Below are positions 16,651 through 25,051 of a stretch of 56,943 nucleotides of DNA, in pieces. Made by a program: the position numbers and the translations under genes. Source of the stretch: an uncultured Eubacteriales bacterium (GTDB lineage: Bacteria > Bacillota > Clostridia > Christensenellales > Aristaeellaceae); assembly GCA_902765395.1 (NCBI GenBank), contig CACWZP010000033.1, positions 1-56,943 of the forward strand, in the 5' to 3' direction. The notes below the pieces were generated by a model, which was not told the origin of the DNA, did no database searches, and worked only from the letters and a program-made list of their open reading frames with translations. Positions within the stretch are counted from its first letter, which is position 1. Each line of letters starts with the position of its first letter.

Positions 16651-17526
16651 TCATCCCTTGATGCCGGAGGTTGCCTGACCTGCGACAAAATACTTCTGGC
16701 CAAAGATGTACAGCACCAGCATGGGCAGCATCGATACCGCGGCGGCGGTGAAGGCGAGGCTGTACTCGGAGGTCCTGTTTCCAATGAACATCGCCAGGCC
16801 GTTGGACAACGTGCGCATCTTGGTCGAGCTGGCGACGATCAGAGGCCAGAGCAGGTCGTTCCAGCAGTTGTTGACGCTCAGCAGAACCACGGTAATCAGT
16901 GTGGGCTTGATCAAGGGCATCATGATTTGCAGGAATATCCTGAATTCACCGAGGCCGTCAATTCTCGCCGCGTCCTCCAGCTCCTTGGGGAGGCCATGGA
17001 AGGCTGAACGATACAGGAAGATCCAATAGGCGCTGGCAATCTTGGGCACGATGAGACCCAAAAAGGTGTTCAGCCAGCCCATGTAATAGATCTCCAGATA
17101 TAGTGGCACCATGATGACCTGGAAGGGAATCATCATCGTTGCCAGGAAAATGAGAAAAATCACGTTCTTGCCACGGAACTTGAAGCGGGCGAACGCGTAG
17201 CCCGCCATGGCGTTGACTAAAAGCCCAGGGATCGTCGTCCCAACGGCGTAGATCAGCGTATTCCGCGTGAGGCTGAGCATATCTACCCGCGCCACCACAT
17301 TCCGCCAGTTTTCCACAAGATGGTTCGCCGTGGGGAAGAACCTGGGCGGATAACTGAGGATCTCCGCGTCGTTTTTAAACATGCCCAGGCACATCCAAAC
17401 CAGGGGCGCCAGCAGCAGAAAGGCAAACAGCACCAATACCAGGAATATGGGCAGGTATTTCAAGGCGCGCTTGATCTGATAATTCACGGGCTCCTTCGCC
17501 CGCTGAACGGAAGATGTCATGTTCAA
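16651..17526 (-). CDS. Carbohydrate ABC transporter permease, MalG type
   Basis: 291 residues with several hydrophobic segments (YLPIFLVLVLFAFLLLAPLV first). The EAA loop is LEDAARIDGLGEFRIFLQIM. It forms the second CUT1 importer of the window with the adjacent MalF-type permease (9 bp away) and the binding protein. No ATPase gene is present; a shared MsmX-type ATPase is expected elsewhere. The substrate is inferred from the GH43 genes to be an arabinose- or xylose-containing oligosaccharide. Confidence 0.9.
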   Translation of the reverse strand: MNMTSSVQRAKEPVNYQIKRALKYLPIFLVLVLFAFLLLAPLVWMCLGMFKNDAEILSYPPRFFPTANHLVENWRNVVARVDMLSLTRNTLIYAVGTTIPGLLVNAMAGYAFARFKFRGKNVIFLIFLATMMIPFQVIMVPLYLEIYYMGWLNTFLGLIVPKIASAYWIFLYRSAFHGLPKELEDAARIDGLGEFRIFLQIMMPLIKPTLITVVLLSVNNCWNDLLWPLIVASSTKMRTLSNGLAMFIGNRTSEYSLAFTAAAVSMLPMLVLYIFGQKYFVAGQATSGIKG

Positions 17527-17535
17527 ACGCCTCCT

Positions 17536-18438
17536 TTATTCCGAAGTTTTGTTCATGATACTGTACATGATGATCGTAACGATCATGATGAAGCCGAACA
17601 GCAGCTCGCTCATGGCTGTGGCATAACCCATCTTGTTCAGGCTGTTGAAAGCAGTATCATAGATGTACACCACCATCGTGGTGGTTGCCCTGCTCGGTCC
17701 GCCTCCTGTCATGGTGTAGACGATGTCGAACATCTGGAGAGATCCGATGATGCGGGTCATCAGTAAAAACCAAAAGGACGGCATGATGCCTGGCAGCGTG
17801 ACATGGAAGAACTGGGCCGCTTTTCCAGCACCGTCGATGGCGGAAGCCTCGTACAGCGATTCGGGAATGTTCTGGATTGCGGAAACCAGTATGATGGCCG
17901 AAATGCCAAACGTCTTCCAGATCGCCACAAATATGACCACATAGATTGCGGTCGATGTGTTGTTCAGCAGGTTTGCATCCGGGATGCCCAGCAACTTCAG
18001 CCAATAGGTGAATATGCCGATGTTGGAGTGCATGACCAGTTGGAATGTGACGCCGACCGTCACCGCAGAGGTGACGACGGGAAGGAAGTAGATGCTGCGA
18101 AACAGCTTGTTGATGACGGAGTTGCGCGTCAAAAGCGCGGAGAGCAGTACGCCGATGATCATTTGCAGCGGCACTTCTATACCCGTGTATCGCAGCGTGA
18201 TGCCGATACTCTGCAGAAAGCGGCGATCTGAAAAGGACTTGACAAAGTTCTTCAGGCCCACAAACTGAGCTTTTGAAAGATCAACGCCCATATCCTGGGT
18301 GCTGACGTAGAACGAGGCGATCAGCGGAATGATGCAAAAGAGGAGAAGCAATATCGCGGCAGGCGCGAGGAAGAGGTAGGCCGTTCGCTCCAGCCGCCGC
18401 TCGTAGGAAATCTGTCTTGTGCGTCCCGTCGCAACCAT
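17536..18438 (-). CDS. Carbohydrate ABC transporter permease, MalF type
   Basis: 300 residues from the ATG at 18438, which has GGAGGG upstream; the frame extends to 18504 without support. Hydrophobic segments start with YLFLAPAAILLLLFCIIPLI. The EAA loop is LYEASAIDGAGKAAQFF. It lies between the binding-protein gene and the MalG-type permease in the GH43 operon. Confidence 0.9.
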   Translation of the reverse strand: MVATGRTRQISYERRLERTAYLFLAPAAILLLLFCIIPLIASFYVSTQDMGVDLSKAQFVGLKNFVKSFSDRRFLQSIGITLRYTGIEVPLQMIIGVLLSALLTRNSVINKLFRSIYFLPVVTSAVTVGVTFQLVMHSNIGIFTYWLKLLGIPDANLLNNTSTAIYVVIFVAIWKTFGISAIILVSAIQNIPESLYEASAIDGAGKAAQFFHVTLPGIMPSFWFLLMTRIIGSLQMFDIVYTMTGGGPSRATTTMVVYIYDTAFNSLNKMGYATAMSELLFGFIMIVTIIMYSIMNKTSE

Positions 18439-18518
18439 GTGAATCCCTCCAGAATGATGCGGTAAAGGGGACGCCGGAACGCGCCGGCATCCCCTTGGAA
18501 TCATGTGTCGTAGCCCTA

Positions 18519-19847
18519 TCAGCCGTAGTAATCGGCAATATAGCCCTCCAGGTCATCCTGGTACGGAGCGAAGAAGGACTGCACGTCGTCATAGGTGGGA
18601 TTGGTGGGGCCGTTGAACACCCAATCCTCGACGTAATCGGCGTTGCAGGCGGCAACATCACTCCAGAACAGAGTGCCGGGCGCGGAGAACATCTGAACCT
18701 GAGCCGTCTCAGTGGGGGTCAGACCGACCAGGATCTCCTCGGCCTGGTATTCCGTGCTGTTGACGGTGGGCAGGTAGGCGTTCAGATAGCACATGGAGAT
18801 GGACCACTCCGCGTTGGGGGTGATGCCGCTGTAGTCGACGTTCTGGGTGACCTCCTGGGCTTCCAGGCCGGAGCCGGTGAACCACCACTCGATGAACTTG
18901 TAGGCAGCGGCAGTAGTCTCGTCCGAGGCAGAGGTGGTCAGCATGAAGCAGTTCAGATCGCCCAGCGCGTACTCATCCAGGCCTTCGCCCGTGGCAGTGG
19001 GCAGGCGGGTGATGCCGTAGTTAATGCCGGAGGCGTCCAGCGTGCCCTTGAGCCAGCCGCCGTTGGTCATCAGGCCAATCTGGCCGGCGGCCATCATGCT
19101 GTCGATGTCGCGCTCTTTGGGATTATCGCCATTGTCATACAGGTTCTTCATCCAGATCATGGCATCCGCGAAAGCCTGGTTGTCCAGCAGGTTGGCCTTG
19201 AAGCCGCTCTCCTCGTCGCCGACGATCATATAGTCGGTGCCGAAGCGCTGGATGACGGACTGGTTCTGGCCGTTGTAGCAGTAGAATAGACCGGAGCCAT
19301 AGACCGGATTCTCTTCGGTGGACAGAGCGGTAATCTTCGCGGCAGCCTCGGTCCATCCGTCGAAGCTGGTGGGAACCTCGTCAATGCCGGCGGCTTCCAG
19401 CAGGTCCTTGTTGTAGTACATCATAAAGGTGCTGATCTGGAAGGGGATGCCGTACAGGGCGCCGTCTTTGTGAGCCATGTCCATGTATGCGGTGGAGAAA
19501 TCGGCTTCCTCGAGAGCGGTAGCATCCCAAATGTCGTCGATGGGGCGCAGATAGCCGTCATACTTGTTCATATCGTTGCAATTCAACAGCACCAGGTCTG
19601 CCGCCTCACCGGTGGGGAGAGAAGTCTGGAGCATGTCGCCGAAGGAGGTGGTGCGGGTCATGTCCACAAACACCTCGTCTTGGCTTTCGTTGAACTTGGT
19701 GACGAGGGCCTGCAGCGCGTCGCCGTCGCCGCCGGTCCAGCTGTTCCAGAACACCACGGTGGTCTTTTCCCCCTCCGCCAGGGCAGCCGGGAGACCCAGC
19801 GCCAGCAGCAACGCAAGAGCAAGAGACAATGCGATCAGTTTCTTCAT
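18519..19847 (-). CDS. Sugar ABC transporter substrate-binding protein
   Basis: 442 residues with a cleavable Sec signal (MKKLIALSLALALLLALG, site near ALA/EG). No lipobox cysteine is visible, so anchoring is not obvious from the sequence. The mature part starts TTVVFWNSWTGGDGDAL, typical of family 1 binding proteins. The ATG at 19847 has GGAGG upstream; the 15 extra codons to 19892 lie in the leader. It is the first gene of the operon and lies downstream of three operator copies. Confidence 0.92.
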   Translation of the reverse strand: MKKLIALSLALALLLALGLPAALAEGEKTTVVFWNSWTGGDGDALQALVTKFNESQDEVFVDMTRTTSFGDMLQTSLPTGEAADLVLLNCNDMNKYDGYLRPIDDIWDATALEEADFSTAYMDMAHKDGALYGIPFQISTFMMYYNKDLLEAAGIDEVPTSFDGWTEAAAKITALSTEENPVYGSGLFYCYNGQNQSVIQRFGTDYMIVGDEESGFKANLLDNQAFADAMIWMKNLYDNGDNPKERDIDSMMAAGQIGLMTNGGWLKGTLDASGINYGITRLPTATGEGLDEYALGDLNCFMLTTSASDETTAAAYKFIEWWFTGSGLEAQEVTQNVDYSGITPNAEWSISMCYLNAYLPTVNSTEYQAEEILVGLTPTETAQVQMFSAPGTLFWSDVAACNADYVEDWVFNGPTNPTYDDVQSFFAPYQDDLEGYIADYYG

Positions 19848-19904
19848 GGGATATACCTCCTTATTATTTGAATAGCGTTCTGCGCTAATCAATTCAATAT
19901 AAAC

Positions 19905-20043
19905 ACTTTAACGTTGCAGTAAATCCGAAAAAGAAAAGTCCATTACTCGGTTATTGATTCATTCGGTCGTCATGAATACTTTAACGTTGCAGGACAGGGC
20001 CAAAAATAATAGAGGCTGTATTCGTTACACTTTAACGTTGTAG
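19905..20043. promoter_or_regulatory. Three direct copies of a LacI-family operator
   Basis: ACTTTAACGTTGCAG occurs at 19905-19919 and 19978-19992, and ACTTTAACGTTGTAG at 20029-20043. The core has a central CG with TTAA/TTGC flanks, like LacI-family sites. Spacings of 73 and 51 bp are close to 7 and 5 helical turns. The copy nearest the promoter lies at the start of the leader of the binding-protein operon. The divergent LacI gene at 20134 is the likely regulator. Confidence 0.75.
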
Positions 20044-20046
20044 TGC

Positions 20047-20086
20047 TTTGTATAATTAGAATATCATGTTATAATAGAGTTGTCAA
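20047..20086. promoter_or_regulatory. Overlapping divergent promoters
   Basis: Minus strand: TTGACA (20081-20086), 17 bp, TATTCT (20058-20063), for the GH43/ABC operon, giving a leader of about 200 nt. Plus strand: TTGTAT (20048-20053), 16 bp, TATAAT (20070-20075), for the LacI gene. The two promoters share DNA, so one regulator bound at the nearby operators can control both. Confidence 0.7.
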
Positions 20087-20133
20087 GAGTTAATTTTCCT
20101 TTTTGGAAATTATTTGTGGGAGAAAGTGATTGC

Positions 20134-21204
20134 ATGAATGGAAACAGAGGTTCCAAGCGAGTTACCCTGCATGACATCGCGCAACGGACGGGGTATTCCA
20201 TGACAGCGGTTTCCCGCGCATTGCGTGGTAAAAGTGATATTGGACCGGAAGCAACCGCTCAAATCCGAGAAGCGGCCCGAGAGATGGGGTATGTCGCAAA
20301 TCAAACCGCCGTTTCGCTGCGCTATGGTCGAAGCAATATCATTACACTGATCCTGGCGCACATGGCCAACCCTTTCTTCAGCGTAATTACCGATCTGCTG
20401 CAAATCGCCGCGCAGGAGGCAGGTTACTCCCTGATGGTATTCTGCTCGCGTGGAGACGCTGAATTGGAGCTGCAACAGGTGAGGGAAGCGATCGGACGCC
20501 GTGTGGATGGCGTACTGCTGTTCCCGACGAGTCAAAGCGGCTCTTCTATCGAGCTTCTTCGTGCGACAGGCATGCCCCATGTCCTGTTGTCCGCCAATCT
20601 GGAGCCGGGCAAAACCGATTGTGTGACCTCAGATGACGAAAAAGGCGCATATCTCGCGGCGATGCACCTCTTGGAGAAGGGCTGCCATCGCTTGGCCTTC
20701 CTTTCTGTCAATGATGATCTCCCCTCATATACGCCTCGTCGGGAAGGCTTTATTCGCGCGTGTGATGAAGCCGGCCTCTCTGAGGCAGACCGAACATGTC
20801 TATGCCTGCCGGAGCTCGCTGAATGCTCCTCTTCTGAAACGTCTTTTGATTGGCGAGCGGCGATCGAAAAGAAGATTCTACCCCTCAAGCAAGAGGGTTA
20901 TGACGGACTGTTTATCTACTGCGATTATGATGCCTGGCACATCGTCAATGTGCTTAAAAGTTCTGAAAAACTGAGTACAGATGATTTCGGTATCATTGGC
21001 TTTGACAATATTGATGGTGCGCTCTCCTCCCCGACGACGCTTTGCAGCGTGGACACCAGCCTCGGCGAAATTGCGAAGCAAAGTATATCACTGCTGCAAA
21101 CACGCATAAATGGCAGCGACGAACCGCCGCAGACGGTTGTTTGTCCCGTCAGTATTGTTTGTAAGGGAAGTTGTCGTGTTTCCGGCAACCCAAGCGAGGA
21201 GTGA
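20134..21204 (+). CDS. LacI-family transcriptional regulator of the GH43/ABC operon
   Basis: 356 residues. The N-terminal helix-turn-helix is TLHDIAQRTGYSMTAVSRAL, then a hinge region and a sugar-binding-protein-like effector domain (NIITLILAHMANPFFS; FGIIGFDNIDGA). The ATG at 20134 has GGGAGAAAG upstream; the longer open frame starting at 20080 would overlap the promoter. It is divergent from the operon it probably controls and lies beside the three operator copies. Confidence 0.9.
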   Translation: MNGNRGSKRVTLHDIAQRTGYSMTAVSRALRGKSDIGPEATAQIREAAREMGYVANQTAVSLRYGRSNIITLILAHMANPFFSVITDLLQIAAQEAGYSLMVFCSRGDAELELQQVREAIGRRVDGVLLFPTSQSGSSIELLRATGMPHVLLSANLEPGKTDCVTSDDEKGAYLAAMHLLEKGCHRLAFLSVNDDLPSYTPRREGFIRACDEAGLSEADRTCLCLPELAECSSSETSFDWRAAIEKKILPLKQEGYDGLFIYCDYDAWHIVNVLKSSEKLSTDDFGIIGFDNIDGALSSPTTLCSVDTSLGEIAKQSISLLQTRINGSDEPPQTVVCPVSIVCKGSCRVSGNPSEE

Positions 21205-21214
21205 ATATGAATTC

Positions 21215-21715
21215 CTCTTGACAAGAGTGGGATTTTACGCAACAATATGTGCGCATACAATGCTGTGCGCACATTATATATTTTTGTGAGACAAGGAGGC
21301 GACAATCATGGCGATCAAATGGCCGGAAATTCAATACAGAGAAAGCCCGGATGGGATGCTTGATCCGATTCTGACGTTCCCGAAGCAGCCAAAGGGCAAC
21401 ATCGGGAAGTATGGCGGGATGCGGAGGGACTACCTCCAGCAGTACCGTAAGGCGACCTATGCTCAGATGAGCATGGAGGGGACGTTGAAACAGCACCTGA
21501 TGGATGTGAATGAACAGGCAAAGACGATGATCGATCAGCTGGTCGAGCGTATGAGCCAGTCCGAGCCAATGCTGGACAAAAACAGCGATCCATTGGGATG
21601 GATTCAAAGGATGAATGCTTTGAAAGTCCAGGCGGAGGAAGTTGTGATACGCGAGATCGTTTTCATCTGATCCGTGGTACAAACATAATCAATGGGAGAA
21701 CAATGCTTCCTATAT
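21215..21715 (+). repeat. TnpV-encoding repeat element, copy 1
   Basis: This block and 24303-24803 are about 500 bp direct repeats. Both start at the palindrome CTCTTGACAAGAG, contain a second hairpin built on TGTGCGCA, then the TnpV frame, and end near ATGCTTCCTATAT. Similarity stops abruptly after this on both sides. The two copies bracket about 2.6 kb with three genes. Confidence 0.75.
21308..21670 (+). CDS. tnpV: TnpV family transposon-associated protein
   Basis: A small protein of 120 residues. The core NIGKYGGMRRDYLQQYRKAT, then EGTLKQHL and NEQAKTMIDQL, matches the TnpV family found on clostridial transposons. Its molecular role is not established. It is carried within the repeat element at 21215-21715, and the ATG has an AAGGAGG site. 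The second copy in the window is frameshifted. Confidence 0.8.
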   Translation: MAIKWPEIQYRESPDGMLDPILTFPKQPKGNIGKYGGMRRDYLQQYRKATYAQMSMEGTLKQHLMDVNEQAKTMIDQLVERMSQSEPMLDKNSDPLGWIQRMNALKVQAEEVVIREIVFI

Positions 21716-22036
21716 AGATTTCAGGTATACCTTCAACAAATCAATGGCCGTTTGCTGTTTATCCGTGGGACAATTCGCAATCGCCTCCGCAATCCATTGA
21801 CTATTTACCGTTGCAGCGTCGGATGCTTCTCCAATCAACAGAGCATCCGGCGTTGTTTTGAGCATACCGCAGATTTCCAACAGGGTGTCAACTGACATGC
21901 CCACGTCGCCCAGCTCTATGCGGGAATAGAAACGCAATGCCCGATCAATCTTTTCCGCGGCTTGTTCCTGCGTCAGTCCAAGAGCGAGCCTGCGTCTACG
22001 AATTTCATTCCCGACAGCCTTTCGATCATAAGTCAT
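21710..22036 (-). CDS. XRE-family helix-turn-helix regulator
   Basis: 108 residues. An N-terminal Cro/C1 helix-turn-helix spans about residues 8-60 (EIRRRRLALGLTQEQAAEKI; then DTLLEICGMLKTTPDALL). The C-terminal helix is of unknown role. The 3' end touches the TnpV repeat. The gene is divergent from the SLOG-family gene, with promoters between them, so it may regulate that gene and itself. Confidence 0.85.
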   Translation of the reverse strand: MTYDRKAVGNEIRRRRLALGLTQEQAAEKIDRALRFYSRIELGDVGMSVDTLLEICGMLKTTPDALLIGEASDAATVNSQWIAEAIANCPTDKQQTAIDLLKVYLKSI

Positions 22037-22090
22037 ATAGACACCTCTCTTACGGTCCTATCAGTGCCTATATTATGCGTCATATCATGC

Positions 22091-22119
22091 TTGCAAATAA
22101 GGATTTGTCAGGGTATAAT
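22091..22119 (+). promoter_or_regulatory. Promoter of the SLOG-family gene
   Basis: -35 TTGCAA (22091-22096), 17 bp spacer, -10 TATAAT (22114-22119). A second TATAAT-like box lies about 17 bp further downstream. The intergenic region with the XRE gene is only 115 bp, so autoregulation is plausible. Confidence 0.55.
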
Positions 22120-22151
22120 CAATGCGTATTATAATGCATATTTGAAGGGAA

Positions 22152-22610
22152 ATGACCGTGAAAACCTGCTTCTTTATCGGCCACCGGGACGCGCCGGAGA
22201 GCATCTATGATCGTCTGCTGATCTCTGTGGAGCGGCATATTGTAGAATATGGTGTGACAGATTTCGTTGTCGGACAGTATGGCAGCTTTGACCGTCTCTC
22301 CACGCGAGCTCTTATACAAGTAAAGCAGCGCCATCCTGAAGTCAAGCTGACGCTGCTGTTGGCCTATTATTATCCCCTCAAGCCATTTGAACTACCGCAA
22401 GGTTATGACGGTTCCCTGTACCCAGAGGGCATGGAGCGTGTCCCCAGGCGTGCCGCGATCATTCGTGCGAATCAGTACATGATCCGGCACAGCGACTATC
22501 TGATAGCCTATGACGCGAGAAAGATCGGCAACACAAGGAAGCTGATGAATTATGCCCAGCGCAGAGAAGAGAAGGGATTGATTTGTGTTGAAAACCTGTA
22601 TGTTGCTTGA
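22152..22610 (+). CDS. SLOG-family (DUF1273-like) nucleotide-binding protein
   Basis: 152 residues. It opens with TCFFIGHRDAP, the GHR signature of DUF1273/SLOG proteins with a Rossmann-like fold, and continues with a strand-helix pattern (FVVGQYGSFDRLSTRAL). It ends with NQYMIRHSDYLIAYD, where the family usually senses or processes a nucleotide-derived ligand. Related domains occur in defence and phage-linked proteins. The start ATG has GAAGGGA upstream. The gene sits between XRE and AlbA genes inside the TnpV-bracketed block. The function is inferred from fold only. Confidence 0.7.
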   Translation: MTVKTCFFIGHRDAPESIYDRLLISVERHIVEYGVTDFVVGQYGSFDRLSTRALIQVKQRHPEVKLTLLLAYYYPLKPFELPQGYDGSLYPEGMERVPRRAAIIRANQYMIRHSDYLIAYDARKIGNTRKLMNYAQRREEKGLICVENLYVA

Positions 22611-22685
22611 GTTTTTATAACCTTACAGTTGTCAAAGAAGACAATTGGCAATATAATATAGATGTTCCCCAGGAGGAGGTGTAAT

Positions 22686-24173
22686 ATGATCGATTTCTCC
22701 AATCTCACGGCTTACCGCGAGAACAATCGTATAGAAGCAAAGAAGGCGCTGGGCGGTCTGCCCCACAGCATATGGGAGACCTATTCGGCCTTTGCCAACA
22801 CCATCGGCGGCATCATCCTGCTGGGCGTGGAGGAGCATAAGGACAAGTCGCTTCATCCTGTGGACTTGCCCGATCCTGACAAACTGATCAAGGAATTCTG
22901 GGATATCATCAACAATCCGAACAAGGTCAGCGTGAACATCCTGACCGACAAGGATGTGTCTGTGCAGGACGTGGAAGGGAACCATATCATCGTCATTCGC
23001 GTGCCGCGCGCGGATCGCTATGACAAGCCGGTCTATCTGGACGACAACCCCATGACTGGCTCCTATCGGCGCAACGGCGAGGGGGATTACAGGTGTACCC
23101 GTGAAGAAGTCCAGGCTATGCTCCGCGACGCGGCGGTGCAGACCCAGGATATGCGCGTGCTGGAAAAGATGGGGCTGGACGTGTTGGATGCCGATACGGT
23201 CCGGCGCTATCGCATTCGCATGAAGAATCACCGGCCGGGGCATGTCTGGGAGGAACTGGAGGATGGGGAGTTCCTGTACAGGCTCGGCGCGCTGGGCCGC
23301 GGTGAGGATGGTCTGCTGCACCCCACGGCGGCGGGGCTGCTGATGTTCGGCTTTGAATACGAGATCGTCAAGGAGTTCCCCTACTATTTCCTCGACTACC
23401 GCGAGCAGATAGAGGATGGCGTTCGCTGGACGGATCGCATCACGTCCTCGTCCGGCGAATGGAGTGGGAATATCTATGATTTCTACTTTCGCGTCTACAA
23501 CAAAATCGCGCAGGACATCCGCGTGCCCTTCAGACTGGAGGGTGGAGACCGCATCGACGATACCCCGGTCCACAAGGCACTGCGCGAGGCGCTGGCGAAC
23601 TGCATGATCAACGCGGACTACTACGGCAGGCAGGGCGTGGTGATCGTCAGGGAGCGCAATCAGATTGTTCTTTCCAATCCCGGCGGCTTCCGAATCGACA
23701 TCGAAGCGGCCAAGAGCGGCGGCGTTTCCGATCCGCGCAACGCGGCGCTGATCAAGATGTTCAATCTGGTCAACATCGGCGAGCGCGCCGGGAGCGGCAT
23801 CCCGAATATCTACTCCGTTTGGAAGAAGCAGGGCTGGAAACTGCCGGTCCTGTCGGAGAGCTATGATCCGGACAGAATCACTTTATCGCTTGCGATCAAA
23901 AATGGAAATGCAATAGAAGAAAGAACAGAGCTGGCTCATAATGCAATTCAAATCGATATCAGTCCGTCCAAACTGTTGGAGATTCTTAAGTTCTGTAACG
24001 AACCTAAGACAAGAGCAGAGCTCCAGGCATTTTGTGGGTACAGATCATCTGCCCATTTTAGGGAAAAGATTCTTGGCCCATTGCTCGCAGGCGGTCAGTT
24101 GATCCTGACGATACCGGACAAACCAAACAGTCCAAAGCAAAAATACATCAGGGCAACTTCTTCACAGAGTTGA
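22686..24173 (+). CDS. AlbA_2/Schlafen-type ATP-binding protein with HATPase domain
   Basis: 495 residues. The N-terminal AlbA_2/Schlafen-like domain spans about 1-150 (ENNRIEAKKALGG, AFANTIGGIILLGVEE). The middle is an HATPase_c_4-like segment, with LREALANCMINADYY as the N-box and a later GERAGSGIPNIYSVW glycine motif. The C-terminal about 80 residues resemble a winged helix. Such proteins are usually annotated as ATP-dependent transcription regulators or helicase-related and are common in accessory DNA. The ATG at 22686 has a strong AGGAGGAGG; the frame extends 8 codons further up without reason. Confidence 0.8.
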   Translation: MIDFSNLTAYRENNRIEAKKALGGLPHSIWETYSAFANTIGGIILLGVEEHKDKSLHPVDLPDPDKLIKEFWDIINNPNKVSVNILTDKDVSVQDVEGNHIIVIRVPRADRYDKPVYLDDNPMTGSYRRNGEGDYRCTREEVQAMLRDAAVQTQDMRVLEKMGLDVLDADTVRRYRIRMKNHRPGHVWEELEDGEFLYRLGALGRGEDGLLHPTAAGLLMFGFEYEIVKEFPYYFLDYREQIEDGVRWTDRITSSSGEWSGNIYDFYFRVYNKIAQDIRVPFRLEGGDRIDDTPVHKALREALANCMINADYYGRQGVVIVRERNQIVLSNPGGFRIDIEAAKSGGVSDPRNAALIKMFNLVNIGERAGSGIPNIYSVWKKQGWKLPVLSESYDPDRITLSLAIKNGNAIEERTELAHNAIQIDISPSKLLEILKFCNEPKTRAELQAFCGYRSSAHFREKILGPLLAGGQLILTIPDKPNSPKQKYIRATSSQS

Positions 24174-24212
24174 TTCCATACTTGATCCTTCAAAGAGGGA
24201 TCAAGTTGGGAT
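24157..24212 (+). repeat. 3' end of the AlbA-type gene plus hairpin (copy 2), likely terminator
   Basis: TTGATCC (24183-24189) pairs with GGATCAA (24199-24205) around an 8-9 nt loop directly after the stop codon. GATCAAG is then repeated twice more. No strong T-run follows, so termination would be weak. The same sequence, including the last codons, occurs at 13540-13594. Confidence 0.5.
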
Positions 24213-24302
24213 CAAGTCGGGATCAAGCTGATGAGATGTATTTCGATGCTATATAAACTGTCGCGTTTCTGCAAGCAAAAGCGAGAAAGAGAATAAGAAT
24301 CA

Positions 24303-24803
24303 CTCTTGACAAGAGTGGGTTTTTCGCAACAATATGTGCGCATACGAAGCAGTGCGCACTTTCTATTCTCTGAGCAGGACAAAGGAGGCAACGATCATGG
24401 CGAATAAAAGCCAGAGATTCAGTACAAGGAGAGAGCGGACGGGATGCTCGATCCGATGTTGACGTTCCTGAAGCGCTTGGAGGGCAACATCGGGAAGTAC
24501 GGCGGGATGAGGAGGGACTACCTCCAGCGACACCGGAAGGCGACCTACGCGCGGATGTGCATGGAGGGGACGCTGAAGCAGCATCTGATAGAAGTGAACG
24601 AGCAGGCGAAGACGATGGTCGATCAATTGGTCGAGCAGATGAGCCAATCCGAGCCATTACCGGACAAAAATAGCGATCCATTGGGATGGATTCAAAGGAT
24701 GAATGGCTTAAAAGCCCAAGCGGAGGAAGTTGTGATACGAGAGATCGTTTTCAATTGATCTGCTGTACGGACATAATCAACGGGAGCACAATGCTTCCTA
24801 TAT
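24303..24803 (+). repeat. TnpV-encoding repeat element, copy 2
   Basis: A direct repeat of 21215-21715 with the same CTCTTGACAAGAG start, TGTGCGCA hairpin region and end sequence. It carries a frameshifted TnpV gene, so it cannot supply an intact product. Just beyond it, the 250 bp up to the next gene holds only a short fragment of coding-like sequence (about 24835-24945) and promoter boxes. Confidence 0.75.
24397..24758 (+). pseudogene. tnpV: TnpV gene with N-terminal frameshift
   Basis: Aligned by eye with the intact copy at 21308, the segment from the ATG at 24397 to the conserved GGGATG is 50 bp instead of 51, a one-base loss that shifts the frame. From 24444 on, the protein is the same family (MLDPMLTFLKRLEGNIGKYG onward) and ends at an equivalent stop. 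An internal start at 24444 might still give a 104-residue product, but there is no Shine-Dalgarno at that ATG. Confidence 0.7.
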
Positions 24804-24987
24804 TGAATTTGGAAATAAATGGTCTGGAAGGAGAGCGATATGGTATCGTGTTCCAGAAGGCAACATACTAATCAGTCCCGAACTATATGATGACATTCAA
24901 TACAGGAGGCAGGTTAAATTCTATAAGAATCGAGAGAATAAGTAGAGTTTGGCATATATAAATGTCAGAGATGAAAAAGTGTATGGT

Positions 24988-25030
24988 TTGACACGGAAGT
25001 ATTGTTAATATATAAAGGAGGTGGTATAAT
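24988..25030 (+). promoter_or_regulatory. Tandem promoters of the PIN-like membrane protein gene
   Basis: Promoter 1 is TTGACA (24988-24993), 17 bp, TATAAA (25011-25016). Promoter 2 is TTGTTA (25002-25007), 17 bp, TATAAT (25025-25030). They interleave, and AGGAGGTGG lies in the spacer of the second. The leader would be only 15-30 nt. Confidence 0.6.
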
Positions 25031-25051
25031 ATAAACGGGGTGTATATATCT

